A stretch of DNA of 64,000 nucleotides. It comes from Quatrionicoccus australiensis (GTDB lineage: Bacteria; Pseudomonadota; Gammaproteobacteria; Burkholderiales; Rhodocyclaceae). Below, in pieces: positions 25,101 to 34,463 of this stretch (the stretch's first letter is position 1; every line of letters starts with the position of its first letter). The stretch lies in NCBI RefSeq assembly GCF_020510425.1, contig NZ_JAHBAH010000001.1, positions 2,337,001 to 2,401,000 of the forward strand, read 5' to 3'. The notes below the pieces were generated by a model. It saw only the letters and a program-made list of their open reading frames with translations. It was not told where the DNA came from and did not search any database. A program made the translations under genes and the position numbers.

Positions 25101-25901
25101 TTAGAACCGGAGCGTCGCATTGAGGCCCACGGTGTTTTCCTTGACGTCCTGCTTGGCGGCCACGCTGCCGTAATTTAGTGCGACTCTCAGGTTCGGATCG
25201 ACCTGGTAGCCGATACCGATGCCGTACGAAAAATAGTCCTTGTCCGTCGATTGCGGCAGGAAAGCCTTGTCGGAGCGATTCCAGGCCAGGCTCACGGTTG
25301 GTATCCATTTGTCGATACGCCAGCTCAGTTTGCCGGAAAGGGCGAGCAAGCCGCTGTCACCCTTGATGCCGGCGATGTCGGTGCCGGCGCTGGTCCGGTA
25401 ACTGTCGTTGTCACTGTGGATGTAGGTGTATTGCGCACCGAGTACCGCGGACAGGTTCGGGCTCAGTGGCAGCGTCTGGAACAGGCCAAGACCGGCGGTC
25501 AGAACGTTGCTGTTGGCACCGTAGCTCAGAAAGGCGGAATTGCTGTCCAGGTTGATATTGCCGTAGCCAAGGCTGGCGTTGAGCAGACGACCCTGTCCGA
25601 GATCGCGCATCAGGAATGCCATGCCGAACACGGCGGACGAGTCCACGCTGGTCTTGAGCGCTCCGCTCGATTCGGCATTGTCGTTGCGATAGGACAGGCT
25701 GCCACCGACGTAGGTGAAGGCGTCGACTTTCTTCATCAGCGAAGTGTTGGCACTCCAGGCTTCGTCATGGTACTTGCCGGTGGAGCGCGAAATTTTCACG
25801 TCCCGGTTTTGCAGACCGGCGGATACGGTCCAGTCTTCGGCCTGCGCCGCACAACAGGCGAAGGCGAGCGTGCTGAAGACAAGGGTTGATTTGATGTGCA
25901 T
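25101..25901 (-). CDS. Outer-membrane beta-barrel protein (autotransporter-barrel-like)
   Basis: 266 aa from the ATG at 25901, with AAGGAAAAAA just before it. Signal peptide (KSTLVFSTLAFACCAAQA). The whole mature chain alternates polar and hydrophobic residues in about 12 amphipathic strands, ending in the outer-membrane sorting signal LNATLRF with terminal Phe. Strands such as SANTSLMKKVDAFTYVGGSLSYR show typical barrel turns. There is no passenger domain, so it is a free-standing porin-like or surface barrel. Partner of the Cys-rich lipoprotein. Confidence 0.8.
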   Translation of the reverse strand: MHIKSTLVFSTLAFACCAAQAEDWTVSAGLQNRDVKISRSTGKYHDEAWSANTSLMKKVDAFTYVGGSLSYRNDNAESSGALKTSVDSSAVFGMAFLMRDLGQGRLLNASLGYGNINLDSNSAFLSYGANSNVLTAGLGLFQTLPLSPNLSAVLGAQYTYIHSDNDSYRTSAGTDIAGIKGDSGLLALSGKLSWRIDKWIPTVSLAWNRSDKAFLPQSTDKDYFSYGIGIGYQVDPNLRVALNYGSVAAKQDVKENTVGLNATLRF

Positions 25902-25936
25902 TTTTTTCCTTGGCGCTGTTGGTGAATTTGTCATTC

Positions 25937-25965
25937 AGTATCCCAAAAAGAACAAAGTTGGTAAA
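25937..25965 (-). promoter_or_regulatory. Sigma-70-like promoter for the barrel/lipoprotein operon
   Basis: Minus strand TTTACC (25965-25960), a 17-base spacer, then GATACT (25942-25937); each box matches consensus at four of six. It lies 36 bases upstream of the barrel start in an AT-rich stretch. Confidence 0.35.
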
Positions 25966-25989
25966 AAGATATTCTGCTTGTTCTGGAAT

Positions 25990-28900
25990 CTATACGGATG
26001 ACGTGCCGGAGAGGTGGGCAATTTGTTGGCGGATTTTTATCAAGTTTGGCTCGATCCGTTTCCAGCTGCTTAACCTGACCGGCCCGAAGCCGCGTACTTC
26101 GGCCGGCCAGTTGGCCAGTGCGGCAACTTCAGGATGCGTGCGATGGCCGACGATCAAGTCGAGATCGCTTTCGTAATCGGCCAGCAGTTGGCGGTCGACC
26201 GTGTTTTCCGGGTTGTTTTGCCAGGGATCGAGCCAGCTGCCGCGTAAGCGGCGGGCCTTGGCCATGACCTTGAGAATCGGCAGCAGCCAGGCGCCGAAGC
26301 GCAGTTTTTTGGGCCGGCCGTCGGGGCCGGGGCGGCTCAGGCCGGGCGGGGCGAGGTGGAAGCTGAGGCGCAGGTCGCCGTCGAAACGCTCGTTCAGGCT
26401 CTTCAGGAAGTCGGTCTGCGCGTACAGGCGGGCGACTTCCCAGGCGTCTTTGGGGGCGAGCAGGCGGGCGTACTGGGTGGCGACGGCGCGCGTCAGTTCG
26501 GCATCGCCGAGTTCGCGGATGCGTTCGACGCGGCCGGCGTAGCGCGCCGCGAGGCGGGCATCCTGGTAGGCGGTGAGGTGTTCGACGCGGCTGGCGATCA
26601 GTTCGTCCAGCGTTTGCTCTGCCGGGTTGGGGCGGGCGGTTTTGGCCCCGACGATGGCGTCGACCGCTGCGCCTTGCGCGGCAGCGCGGCGGCCCCACAG
26701 GAAGGCCAGGCGGTTGGCATCGACGGTTGTGCCGTTGAGCACGATGGCCTGGTCGAGCGCTGCGGCGGAGACCGGCACCAGACCCATCTGCCAGGCGTAG
26801 CCGAGGAGCAGCATGTTGCCGTAAAGGGCGTCGCCCATCAGCGCCGTGGCGAGCTGGTTGCTGTCGATGAAGCGGACATGCTCGTCGCCGAGCGCCGCGC
26901 GCAGTTGCTGTTGCAGGCCGGCGAGCGGAAAGTGCCAGTCGCGCTGGCGCGTGAAGTCGGCGGTTGGCGTCTCGGTGCAGCTGACCACGGCGCGCGTTCT
27001 GCCTTCAAGCATTCTGGCCATGGCTTCCGGGCTGGCGCTGACCACGAGGTCGCCACCGAGCACGGCATGCGCTTCGCCGGTGGCGATGCGTGCGGCGTGG
27101 ATATCCTCGGGGCGGTCAGCGATGCGCAGGTGCGAAAAGACGGCGCCGTATTTCTGCGCCAGGCCGGTCATGTCGAGGGTCGAGATGCCCTTGCCGTCGA
27201 GGTGGGCGGCCATGCCGACCAGCGCGCCCAGGGTGATGACGCCCATGCCGCCGACGCCGGTGATCAGCAGGTTGTAGGGACGTTCTGTGGACGGCAGTTG
27301 CGGCTCGGGCAATTCGGGCCAGTCTGTACGGTCGACCGTCTGGGAACGGCCTTTTTTCAGCGTCGCGCCTTCAACGGTGACGAAGCTCGGGCAGAAGCCC
27401 TTGAGGCAGGAGAAATCCTGGTTGCACGAAGACTGGTCGATCTGGCGCTTGGTGCCGAAGGCGGTTTCGACCGGCACCACCGACAGGCAGTTGGATTGTA
27501 CCGAGCAATCGCCGCAGCCTTCGCAGACGGCTTCGTTGATGACGACGCGTTGATTCACCGCCGGCATCTTGCCGCGCTTCCTGCGCCGGCGGGCTTCGGT
27601 GGCACAGACCTGGTCGTAGATCAGGATGGAAACGCCGGGATATTCGCGCAGCTCGCGCTGCACGGCGTCGAGCTCGTCGCGGTGGCGGACCGGCACGTTC
27701 GGGGCAAGATCCGTGATCTCGGCGTATTTCTCCGGCTCGGCGGCGACGATGACCATCCTGCCGACGCCTTCGGCTTCGAGCTGGCGCGTGATGCGGGCGA
27801 CGCTGAGCACGCCGTCCACCGGCTGGCCGCCGGTCATGGCGACGGCGTCGTTGTAGAGGATCTTGTAGGTGATAGCCACTTTCGCCGCGACCGACTGGCG
27901 GATGGCGAGCAATCCGGAGTGGAAATAGGTGCCGTCGCCGAGATTGGCGAAGATGTGCTTTTCCTCGGTGAACGGCGCCTGGCCGACCCAGGGCACGCCT
28001 TCGCCGCCCATGTGGGTGAAGGTCGAGGTTGAGCGATCCATCCAGGTCACCATGTAATGGCAGCCGATGCCGGCGACGGCGCGCGAGCCGTCCGGCACTT
28101 TCGTGGAGGTGTTGTGCGGGCAGCCGGAGCAGAAATGCGGTTTGCGCTCGGCGAGCACGACGGGCATTTTTGCGGCTTGTTGCTTGGCTTCCAGCATCTT
28201 CAGGCGGGCCGCGATGGCCGGCGAGGTGAAGAAACGGCCGATGCGTTCGGCGATGACGCGCGCGATGCTCGCCACCGGCAGTTCGCCGGCGGCCGGCAGC
28301 AGCCAGTCGCTGTGCGCCAGGTAACCGGCCTCGCCAGCGGTCCACTCGCCTTTTTCGTCGAATTTGCCGACGATGCGCGGGCGCACGTCATCGCGCCAGT
28401 TGTACAGTTCTTCCTTTAACTGGTATTCGAGCAATTGCCGTTTTTCCTCGACGACGAGGATTTCCTCCAGCCCCTCGGCGAAGTGGCGCACGCCTTCCGG
28501 TTCGAGCGGCCAGACCATGCCGACTTTGTAGAGGCGGATGCCGATCTGCGCGGCGAGCGCCGCGTCGATGCCGAGTTCATCCAAAGCCTGACGCACGTCG
28601 AGATAGCTTTTTCCCGCGGTCAGGATGCCGAGCCGTGGCGCCGGCGAATCGATGATCACGCGGTCGAGCCGGTTGGCCCGGCAGTAGGCGAGCGCGGCGT
28701 ACAGCTTGTGGTTGAGCAGGCGAGCTTCCTGGACCAGCGGCGGGTCCGGCCAGCGGATGTTGAGGCCGTCGGGCGGCAAGCTGAAATCGGCCGGAATCTT
28801 GATGTCGACCGCTGCGCCGTCGATATTCACCGAGGCCGAGGTTTCGACAGTGTCGGCCAGCGCCTTGAACGCCACCCAGCAACCGGAATAGCGGCTCATC

Positions 28901-29490
28901 GCCCAGCCGTGCAGGCCGAAGTCGAGGTATTCCTGGACGTTGGCCGGATAGAGCACCGGCATCATCACCGCCTTGAAGACATGCTCGGTCTGGTGCGGCA
29001 GGGTCGAGGACTTGGCCGCATGGTCGTCGCCGGCGATGACCAGCACCCCGCCGAACTTGGCCGAACCGGCGGCATTGGCGTGGCGGAAGACGTCGCCACA
29101 GCGGTCCACGCCCGGCCCCTTGCCGTACCACAGGCCGAACACGCCGTCGTACTTCGCGCCCGGAAACAGCCCGATCTGCTGGCTGCCCCAAACGGCGGTG
29201 GCGGCGAGGTCTTCGTTGATGCCGGGCTGGAAGCTGATGTGGTGGCTGGCGAGATGTTCCTTCGCTTTCCACAGGCCGAGATCGAGATTGCCGAGCGGGC
29301 TGCCGCGGTAGCCGGAAACGAAACCGGCGGTGTTCAACCCGGCGGCGAGATCGCGTTCGCGTTGCAGCATGGGCAGGCGGATCAGCGCCTGGGTGCCGGT
29401 CAGAAAGACGCGGCCGGTGTTGCGGCTGTATTTTTCGTCGAGCAGTGCTGACGAACCGGCGAGCGCAGCCGGTGGCAGGGGATGACCCAT
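25990..29490 (-). CDS. Fused indolepyruvate-type 2-oxoacid:ferredoxin oxidoreductase
   Basis: 1166 aa from the ATG at 29490, which has GGAGA at good spacing; an ATG 12 bases upstream is weaker. Order: pyrimidine/CoA-type alpha domain (about 20-470), thiamine-diphosphate domain with GDGTYFHSGLL and CSGCPHN (about 475-680), a ferredoxin-like domain with CEGCGDC and CLKGFC (about 690-750), a gamma-type domain with GVGGMGVITLGAL (about 770-970), and a C-terminal DUF6537-like region. It decarboxylates aryl- or alkylpyruvates to acyl-CoA while reducing ferredoxin. All parts that are separate in archaea are here in one chain. Confidence 0.9.
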   Translation of the reverse strand: MGHPLPPAALAGSSALLDEKYSRNTGRVFLTGTQALIRLPMLQRERDLAAGLNTAGFVSGYRGSPLGNLDLGLWKAKEHLASHHISFQPGINEDLAATAVWGSQQIGLFPGAKYDGVFGLWYGKGPGVDRCGDVFRHANAAGSAKFGGVLVIAGDDHAAKSSTLPHQTEHVFKAVMMPVLYPANVQEYLDFGLHGWAMSRYSGCWVAFKALADTVETSASVNIDGAAVDIKIPADFSLPPDGLNIRWPDPPLVQEARLLNHKLYAALAYCRANRLDRVIIDSPAPRLGILTAGKSYLDVRQALDELGIDAALAAQIGIRLYKVGMVWPLEPEGVRHFAEGLEEILVVEEKRQLLEYQLKEELYNWRDDVRPRIVGKFDEKGEWTAGEAGYLAHSDWLLPAAGELPVASIARVIAERIGRFFTSPAIAARLKMLEAKQQAAKMPVVLAERKPHFCSGCPHNTSTKVPDGSRAVAGIGCHYMVTWMDRSTSTFTHMGGEGVPWVGQAPFTEEKHIFANLGDGTYFHSGLLAIRQSVAAKVAITYKILYNDAVAMTGGQPVDGVLSVARITRQLEAEGVGRMVIVAAEPEKYAEITDLAPNVPVRHRDELDAVQRELREYPGVSILIYDQVCATEARRRRKRGKMPAVNQRVVINEAVCEGCGDCSVQSNCLSVVPVETAFGTKRQIDQSSCNQDFSCLKGFCPSFVTVEGATLKKGRSQTVDRTDWPELPEPQLPSTERPYNLLITGVGGMGVITLGALVGMAAHLDGKGISTLDMTGLAQKYGAVFSHLRIADRPEDIHAARIATGEAHAVLGGDLVVSASPEAMARMLEGRTRAVVSCTETPTADFTRQRDWHFPLAGLQQQLRAALGDEHVRFIDSNQLATALMGDALYGNMLLLGYAWQMGLVPVSAAALDQAIVLNGTTVDANRLAFLWGRRAAAQGAAVDAIVGAKTARPNPAEQTLDELIASRVEHLTAYQDARLAARYAGRVERIRELGDAELTRAVATQYARLLAPKDAWEVARLYAQTDFLKSLNERFDGDLRLSFHLAPPGLSRPGPDGRPKKLRFGAWLLPILKVMAKARRLRGSWLDPWQNNPENTVDRQLLADYESDLDLIVGHRTHPEVAALANWPAEVRGFGPVRLSSWKRIEPNLIKIRQQIAHLSGTSSV

Positions 29491-29530
29491 GTTTGTCTCC
29501 ATTTTTTGTCGCCTTGTGGGCGGTTGCGTT

Positions 29531-29561
29531 CAGCCCGCGCCGGGGGTGGTGGCACGGGCTG
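29531..29561 (-). terminator. Stem-loop between kinase and oxidoreductase genes
   Basis: CAGCCCG/CGGGCTG around a 17-base loop in the 121-base gap. No T-run on the minus strand. It may separate the kinase message from the oxidoreductase message. Confidence 0.3.
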
Positions 29562-29611
29562 CGTTGGAGATTGGATTGTGCCGGCCGGCGATTGTTCCGG
29601 CAAGTCAGGGT

Positions 29612-31477
29612 TTACGCCGGCAGCGCGAAGGGCAGCGTGAAGCGGAAGGTACTGCCGACGCCGACCTCGCTGTGCAGCGAAATTTCACCGCCCATCAGTT
29701 CGACCAGCTGTTTCGAGATGGTCAGGCCGAGGCCGGTGCCGCCGTATTGGCGGGTGGTCGAGCCATCGGCCTGGGCGAAGGCGTCGAAGATGGCTTTCTG
29801 GCGGTCGGCCGGAATGCCGATGCCGGTGTCGGCCACCGTGAAGGCGATGACGCAGGCCTGCTTGGCCTGGCTGAGCAGTTCCAGCGTCACATTGATGCTG
29901 CCCAGTTGCGTGAACTTGATGGCGTTGCCGATCAGGTTGAGCAGAATCTGGCGCAGGCGCAGGGCGTCGCCGAGCAATATTTCGGGGATGCTGGCCGGCA
30001 GCTCGAGGTGGTATTGCAGACCTTTTTCGCTGATGCCGGCGGCCATCAGGCCGAGGATGTCGTCGATCAGCTCGCCCGGTGTAAAGGGGATGGCGACGAT
30101 CTGCAGTTTGCCGGCTTCGATTTTCGAAACATCGAGGATGTCGTTGAGGATGCCGAGCAGGCTCGCCGCCGAGTGGTGCGCGATGCTGACCAGTTCGTGC
30201 GTCTGGTCGTCGAGCGGGTGCATCAGCGCGAGGTCGATGGTGCCGATGATGCCGTTCATCGGGGTGCGGATTTCATGGCTCATGTTGGCCAGGAACTGGC
30301 TCTTGGCGCGGTTCGCGGCTTCGGCGGCATCCTTCGCCTGCGCCAGGTTTTCCATGATGCGGGTGCGCTCGGCCTCGCTTGCGGCGAGGGCTTCTTCGGC
30401 CTGGTTGCGGGCGGCGAGAAACTCGTTGAAAGCGGCGGCCACGCTACGCACTTCGCTGCTCCCCGATTCGATGACCGGCTCGGCCGGCTGGTGCGGCTGC
30501 ATGGCGGCGGCGCGCTGGCGCATCGCCGTCGCCAGTTGCTCGAAGGGCTGGACCAGGCGGCGCGAGATCGACCAGAGCAGGGGAATGCTGAGGAGAATCA
30601 GGGACAGGGTGATCAGCGCCATGTTCTGCCGGATTCGGCTGATCGGCCGGAAGGCTTCCTCGCTCGGGATGACCGAGGCGAGAATCCAGCCGGTGCTGTG
30701 CAGGCGCTTGAATGTAAACAGGCCTTGCATGCCGTAGCTGTTAACGCCTTCCTGGGTGCCTTCGAAGCCATTCACCGCCCTGTCGAGCGCCGGGTTCTCG
30801 GTCTTGCTGGCAACTGCTTGCATGATGCGGGCGCGATCGGGGTGGGAAATCAGCAGTCGTTCGCGTGAAACCAGATAGAGGTAGCCGTTCTCGCCGATCT
30901 TGCGCTGGCTGAGTTCGCCAATCAGGTTGGGTTTGTAAAGGTTGAGCACGCCACCGACGATGGCCAGCAGCTTGCCCCTGCCGTCCAGCAGCGGCGCGGC
31001 GAGCACCACGATGGGTTGCTTGGTGGCCTTGCCGAGGATGGGTTGCGAGATGCAGCTGCGCAGGGTGCTGCGCACGCACTGGATGTAGTCTCGGCCCGAC
31101 ATGTCGAGCGTGCGCCGGCCGGGTTTGACCGGCCAGTCGACGAGCAGCACGCCCTCGGCATCGAAGATGTAGAGGTCGTCGAACAGCGTCAGCAGCGCCG
31201 TCTTGCCTTGCAGGTGCTTTTCCAGTGCCGCAAGGTCGCCGATTTTATCCGGGGGGATCGATCTGGCCGACTGGCTGAGCGCCAGCAGGCGTTCTTCGAT
31301 CTTGTCGTCGAGATGGCCGGCCAGCGTGCTGAGCAGCGTGAACTGCTCGTCCTGGATGCGCACCGTCAGCTCGCCGCGCAGCGCGTAAAACTGCACGACA
31401 GACTGGACCAGCAGCAACAGGATGCCGATCGAGATGGCGCCGAGCGTGAGTTTCAGGCGAAGGCTGAGCGGGGACAC
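29612..31477 (-). CDS. Cache-domain membrane histidine kinase
   Basis: 621 aa from GTG (31475-31477). TM1 about 8-30, periplasmic dCache (about 35-275; [16 protein letters not shown], then GRDYIQC), TM2 about 280-305, HAMP-like linker, coiled coil, HisKA with His in [16 protein letters not shown], ATPase with [17 protein letters not shown] and GTGLGLTI. There is no receiver, so it needs a separate response regulator, and none lies adjacent. It starts 21 bases after the flavoprotein stop, so the two probably share a transcript. Cache domains commonly bind small carboxylates. Confidence 0.88.
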   Translation of the reverse strand: MSPLSLRLKLTLGAISIGILLLLVQSVVQFYALRGELTVRIQDEQFTLLSTLAGHLDDKIEERLLALSQSARSIPPDKIGDLAALEKHLQGKTALLTLFDDLYIFDAEGVLLVDWPVKPGRRTLDMSGRDYIQCVRSTLRSCISQPILGKATKQPIVVLAAPLLDGRGKLLAIVGGVLNLYKPNLIGELSQRKIGENGYLYLVSRERLLISHPDRARIMQAVASKTENPALDRAVNGFEGTQEGVNSYGMQGLFTFKRLHSTGWILASVIPSEEAFRPISRIRQNMALITLSLILLSIPLLWSISRRLVQPFEQLATAMRQRAAAMQPHQPAEPVIESGSSEVRSVAAAFNEFLAARNQAEEALAASEAERTRIMENLAQAKDAAEAANRAKSQFLANMSHEIRTPMNGIIGTIDLALMHPLDDQTHELVSIAHHSAASLLGILNDILDVSKIEAGKLQIVAIPFTPGELIDDILGLMAAGISEKGLQYHLELPASIPEILLGDALRLRQILLNLIGNAIKFTQLGSINVTLELLSQAKQACVIAFTVADTGIGIPADRQKAIFDAFAQADGSTTRQYGGTGLGLTISKQLVELMGGEISLHSEVGVGSTFRFTLPFALPA

Positions 31478-31498
31478 GGCGGGTCTGACGCGAGCTGC

Positions 31499-32887
31499 TT
31501 AAAGTGACGGTGGCGGCAGGATCTTGCCGGGGTTGAGCAGGTTGTGCGGATCGAGCGCCATTTTCAGGCTGCGCATGACGTCGACCGCTACGGCGCCGTG
31601 TTCCTTCTCCAGGTACTTGCGCTTGCCGAGGCCGATGCCGTGTTCGCCGGTGCAGGTGCCTTCCATGGCGATGGCACGTTCGACGACGCGGCTGCTGATC
31701 CAGGCGGCTTCTTCCATTTCCTTGGCGTTGTCGGTGTCGACCAGGACGACGAGGTGGAAATTGCCGTCGCCGACATGGCCGAACAGCGCAATCGGAATCG
31801 ATACCTGGGCGATGTCTTCATAGGTCGCGGCGACGCACTCGGCGAGGCGCGAGATCGGTACGCAGACGTCGGTCGGGAAGCAGCGGCAGCCGGGCTTCAG
31901 TTGCAGGCAGGCGAAATAGGCGTCGTGACGGGCCTGCCACAGGCGCGTGCGGTCTTCCGGCCGGGTTGCCCATTCGAAGTTGGCGCCGCCGAGTTCGTCG
32001 GCGATGGCCTGCACGGTTGCCGCCTGTTCCTCGACCCCGGCCGGGCTGCCGTGGAATTCGAAGAACAGCGTCGGCGCTTCCGCCAGCGTCGTCTTGCTGA
32101 ACTTGTTGATGGCGGAGAGCGACAGCGTGTCGAGCAGCTCGATGCGCGCCACCGGCACGCCGAGCTGGATGGTCTGGATCACCGTCTGCACCGCCGACTC
32201 GATGTCCGGGAAGGTGCACACCGCGGCCGAGATGGCTTCGGGAATCGGATAGAGCTTGACGGTCAGTTCGGCCATGATGCCGAGCGTGCCTTCCGAGCCG
32301 ACCAGCAGGCGGGTCAGGTCATAGCCGGCCGAGGACTTGCGGGCGCGCCCGCCGGTGTTCATGACGCGGCCGTCGGCAAGCACGGTTTTGGTGGCCATGA
32401 CGTTGTCGCGCATCGTGCCGTAGCGCACGGCGTTGGTGCCGGAGGCGCGGGTTGCAGCCATGCCGCCCAGCGTTGCGTCGGCGCCCGGGTCGATCGGGAA
32501 GAACAGGCCGGTGCCTTTCAGCGCGTTGTTCAACTGCATGCGGGTGACGCCGGCCTGGACCGTGGCGTCACCGTCTTCGGCATGGATGGCGATGACCTGG
32601 TTCATGCCCGAGAGGTCGAGCGAGATGCCGCCTTGTGGCGCCAGGACGTGGCCTTCGACCGAGCTGCCGACACCGTAGGGGATGATCGGCACGCCGTGTT
32701 CGGCGCAGAGTTTTACGGTCAACACGATTTCATCGGTGTTTTCCACGAGCACGACGCCTTGCGGCGGTTGCGGCTGGTGTACGGACTCGTCGCGACCGTG
32801 TTGAAGGCAGGCGGATTCGCCGCGCGAGAAGCGTTGGGCAAAGTGGCGGTCGAGCGCTTCGACCAGGGGGGCAGGCAGGAAAGGCAT
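31499..32887 (-). CDS. FAD-linked D-lactate dehydrogenase/2-hydroxyacid oxidase (GlcD/Dld type)
   Basis: 462 aa from the ATG at 32887 with ACGGAG upstream. The FAD-binding PCMH domain (about 35-215) holds PYGVGSSVEGHVL, IDPGADATLGGMAATRASGTNAVRYG and LLVGSEGTLGIM. The C-terminal FAD-linked oxidase domain (about 220-460) has FGHVGDGNFH and the end motif GEHGIGLGKRKYL with the catalytic His. Family members oxidise D-lactate, glycolate or D-2-hydroxyacids and pass electrons to cytochrome or quinone. Divergent from the livK-type gene, with the Cache kinase gene downstream. Confidence 0.9.
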   Translation of the reverse strand: MPFLPAPLVEALDRHFAQRFSRGESACLQHGRDESVHQPQPPQGVVLVENTDEIVLTVKLCAEHGVPIIPYGVGSSVEGHVLAPQGGISLDLSGMNQVIAIHAEDGDATVQAGVTRMQLNNALKGTGLFFPIDPGADATLGGMAATRASGTNAVRYGTMRDNVMATKTVLADGRVMNTGGRARKSSAGYDLTRLLVGSEGTLGIMAELTVKLYPIPEAISAAVCTFPDIESAVQTVIQTIQLGVPVARIELLDTLSLSAINKFSKTTLAEAPTLFFEFHGSPAGVEEQAATVQAIADELGGANFEWATRPEDRTRLWQARHDAYFACLQLKPGCRCFPTDVCVPISRLAECVAATYEDIAQVSIPIALFGHVGDGNFHLVVLVDTDNAKEMEEAAWISSRVVERAIAMEGTCTGEHGIGLGKRKYLEKEHGAVAVDVMRSLKMALDPHNLLNPGKILPPPSL

Positions 32888-32928
32888 CAATAAACTCCGT
32901 TAATCCGTGAGACTATAGCGCAGCATGA

Positions 32929-32957
32929 TTGACGGACCGAGAGTCGATCGGGAGAAT
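32929..32957 (+). promoter_or_regulatory. Sigma-70-type promoter for the second liv operon
   Basis: TTGACG (32929-32934), 17-base spacer, GAGAAT (32952-32957); five and four of six matches. The leader would be about 45 bases, with AGGAGATCC as ribosome site before the ATG at 33009. Confidence 0.5.
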
Positions 32958-33008
32958 CATGGCGTCGCCCCCCATTCCTCGTCACCCCACCGAACAGGAG
33001 ATCCATCG

Positions 33009-34394
33009 ATGCAAGCCAAGCTTTCCGTAGTTGCCCTCTCCGTTGCCGCAGTGTTCGCCCTTGGCGCCTGTGGTGAAAAAGAAGAAGCGAAACCGGTCGC
33101 CGTACCGGCCGTCCCCGCCGCCAAGCCCGAAGTTGTCGTCAAGCTCGGCCACGTTGCGCCGATGACCGGCCCGCAGGCTCACCTCGGCAAGGACAATGAA
33201 AACGGCGCCAAGCTGGCGATCGACGAGCTGAACGCCCAGGGCATGGAAATCGGCGGTGCCAAGATCAAGTTCGAGCTGCTCGCCGAAGACGATGCAGCCG
33301 ACCCGAAACAGGGCGCCATCGTTGCCCAGAAGCTGGTCGATGCCAAGGTGAACGGCGTCATCGGCCACCTCAATTCGGGCACCACGATCCCGGCTTCCAA
33401 GCTCTATTTCGACGGCGGCATCCCGCAGGTTTCCGGTTCGGCGACCAATCCGAAATACACGCAACAAGGTTTCAATACCGCCTTCCGCGTCATGGCCAAT
33501 GACGTGCAGCAGGGCAAGGCACTCGGCGAGTTTGCCGCCAAGCAGGGCGTCAAGACGGTGGCCGTGGTCGATGACCGCACCGCCTACGGCCAGGGTCTGG
33601 CCGACGAGTTCCGCAAGGCTGCCGAGGCTTCCGGCCTCAAGGTCGTGGCCAACGAATACACCAACGACAAGGCGACCGACTTCAAGGCCATCCTGACCAA
33701 GATCAAGGGCAAGAAGGCCGACCTCGTCTTCTACGGCGGCATGGACGCCCAGGGCGGCCCGATGGCCAAGCAGATGAAGGAACTCGGCATCAAGGCCAAG
33801 TTCCTCGGCGGCGACGGCGTATGTACGCCGGAGTTCATGAAGCTGGGTGGCGATGCGGCCGAAGGCCATTTCTGCTCGTTGCCGGGCATGCCGCTGGAAA
33901 AACTGGCCAAGGGTCCGGAATTCCGCGAGAAGTTCACGAAGAAATTCGGCGCTGAAATCCAGCTCTATGCACCGTATGTCTACGACGCCGTGATGGTTGT
34001 CGCCGATTCCATGAAGCGTGCCGACTCCGTCGAACCGGCCAAGTACCTGCCGGCACTGGGTCAGACCAAGCTGGACGGCGTCACCGCCCTGATTGAGTTC
34101 GACCAGTTCGGCGACCTGAAGGGTGGCGCCATTTCCGTCTATCAGTACAAGGGCGGCAAGCTCGAATACGTCGAGACGCTGGGTGGCGGTGCTGTCGCTA
34201 CCGCGCAGGCCGAAGTCAAGGAAGCCGTGGCGGAAGTCAAGGATGCCGCCAAGGCCGTCGCCGGTGCCGCCGCCGAAGCCGGCAAGGACGCGCTGAAGGC
34301 CGGTGCCGAAGCGGGCAAGGATGCGGTCAAGGCCGGTGCAACCGCGGTCAAGAACGCGGCAGAAGCCACCAAGGCAGCAGTCGAGAAGAAATAA
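33009..34394 (+). CDS. livK: Lipoprotein substrate-binding protein (LivK type) with Ala/Lys-rich C-terminal tail
   Basis: 461 aa from the ATG at 33009, with AGGAG upstream. The signal peptide ends in lipobox LGAC, so it is tethered to the membrane. A binding-protein fold follows (about 45-395; VKLGHVAPMTGPQAHLGKDNENGAKLAIDEL matches LivJ/K). Residues about 400-461 are an extra tail of near-repeats, AGKDALKAGAEAGKDAVKAGAT, strongly helical and amphipathic, like LEA or phasin helices. Normal LivK ends where the tail begins. The permease and ATPase genes follow directly, so this is the receptor of the operon. Confidence 0.92.
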   Translation: MQAKLSVVALSVAAVFALGACGEKEEAKPVAVPAVPAAKPEVVVKLGHVAPMTGPQAHLGKDNENGAKLAIDELNAQGMEIGGAKIKFELLAEDDAADPKQGAIVAQKLVDAKVNGVIGHLNSGTTIPASKLYFDGGIPQVSGSATNPKYTQQGFNTAFRVMANDVQQGKALGEFAAKQGVKTVAVVDDRTAYGQGLADEFRKAAEASGLKVVANEYTNDKATDFKAILTKIKGKKADLVFYGGMDAQGGPMAKQMKELGIKAKFLGGDGVCTPEFMKLGGDAAEGHFCSLPGMPLEKLAKGPEFREKFTKKFGAEIQLYAPYVYDAVMVVADSMKRADSVEPAKYLPALGQTKLDGVTALIEFDQFGDLKGGAISVYQYKGGKLEYVETLGGGAVATAQAEVKEAVAEVKDAAKAVAGAAAEAGKDALKAGAEAGKDAVKAGATAVKNAAEATKAAVEKK

Positions 34395-34410
34395 GGCCAA
34401 TCCGGCCTGG

Positions 34411-34438
34411 GGAAACGGCACCGCGAGGTGCCGTTTCC
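34411..34438. terminator. Perfect hairpin between livK and livH (mRNA stabiliser/attenuator)
   Basis: GGAAACGGCACC - GCGA - GGTGCCGTTTCC: a perfect 12-base stem with a GNRA tetraloop, 17 bases after the livK stop. No T-run, so it is likely to protect the livK message or allow partial read-through, giving more binding protein than permease. It buries the in-frame GTG at 34428, which favours the livH start at 34464. Confidence 0.6.
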
Positions 34439-34463
34439 ATATGCAGCGGTCGACTTACACAAA

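Noticed and set aside
34428..34463. GTG start of livH at 34428
   Set aside because: It lies in the right arm of a perfect 12-base hairpin and adds residues not seen in LivH proteins.
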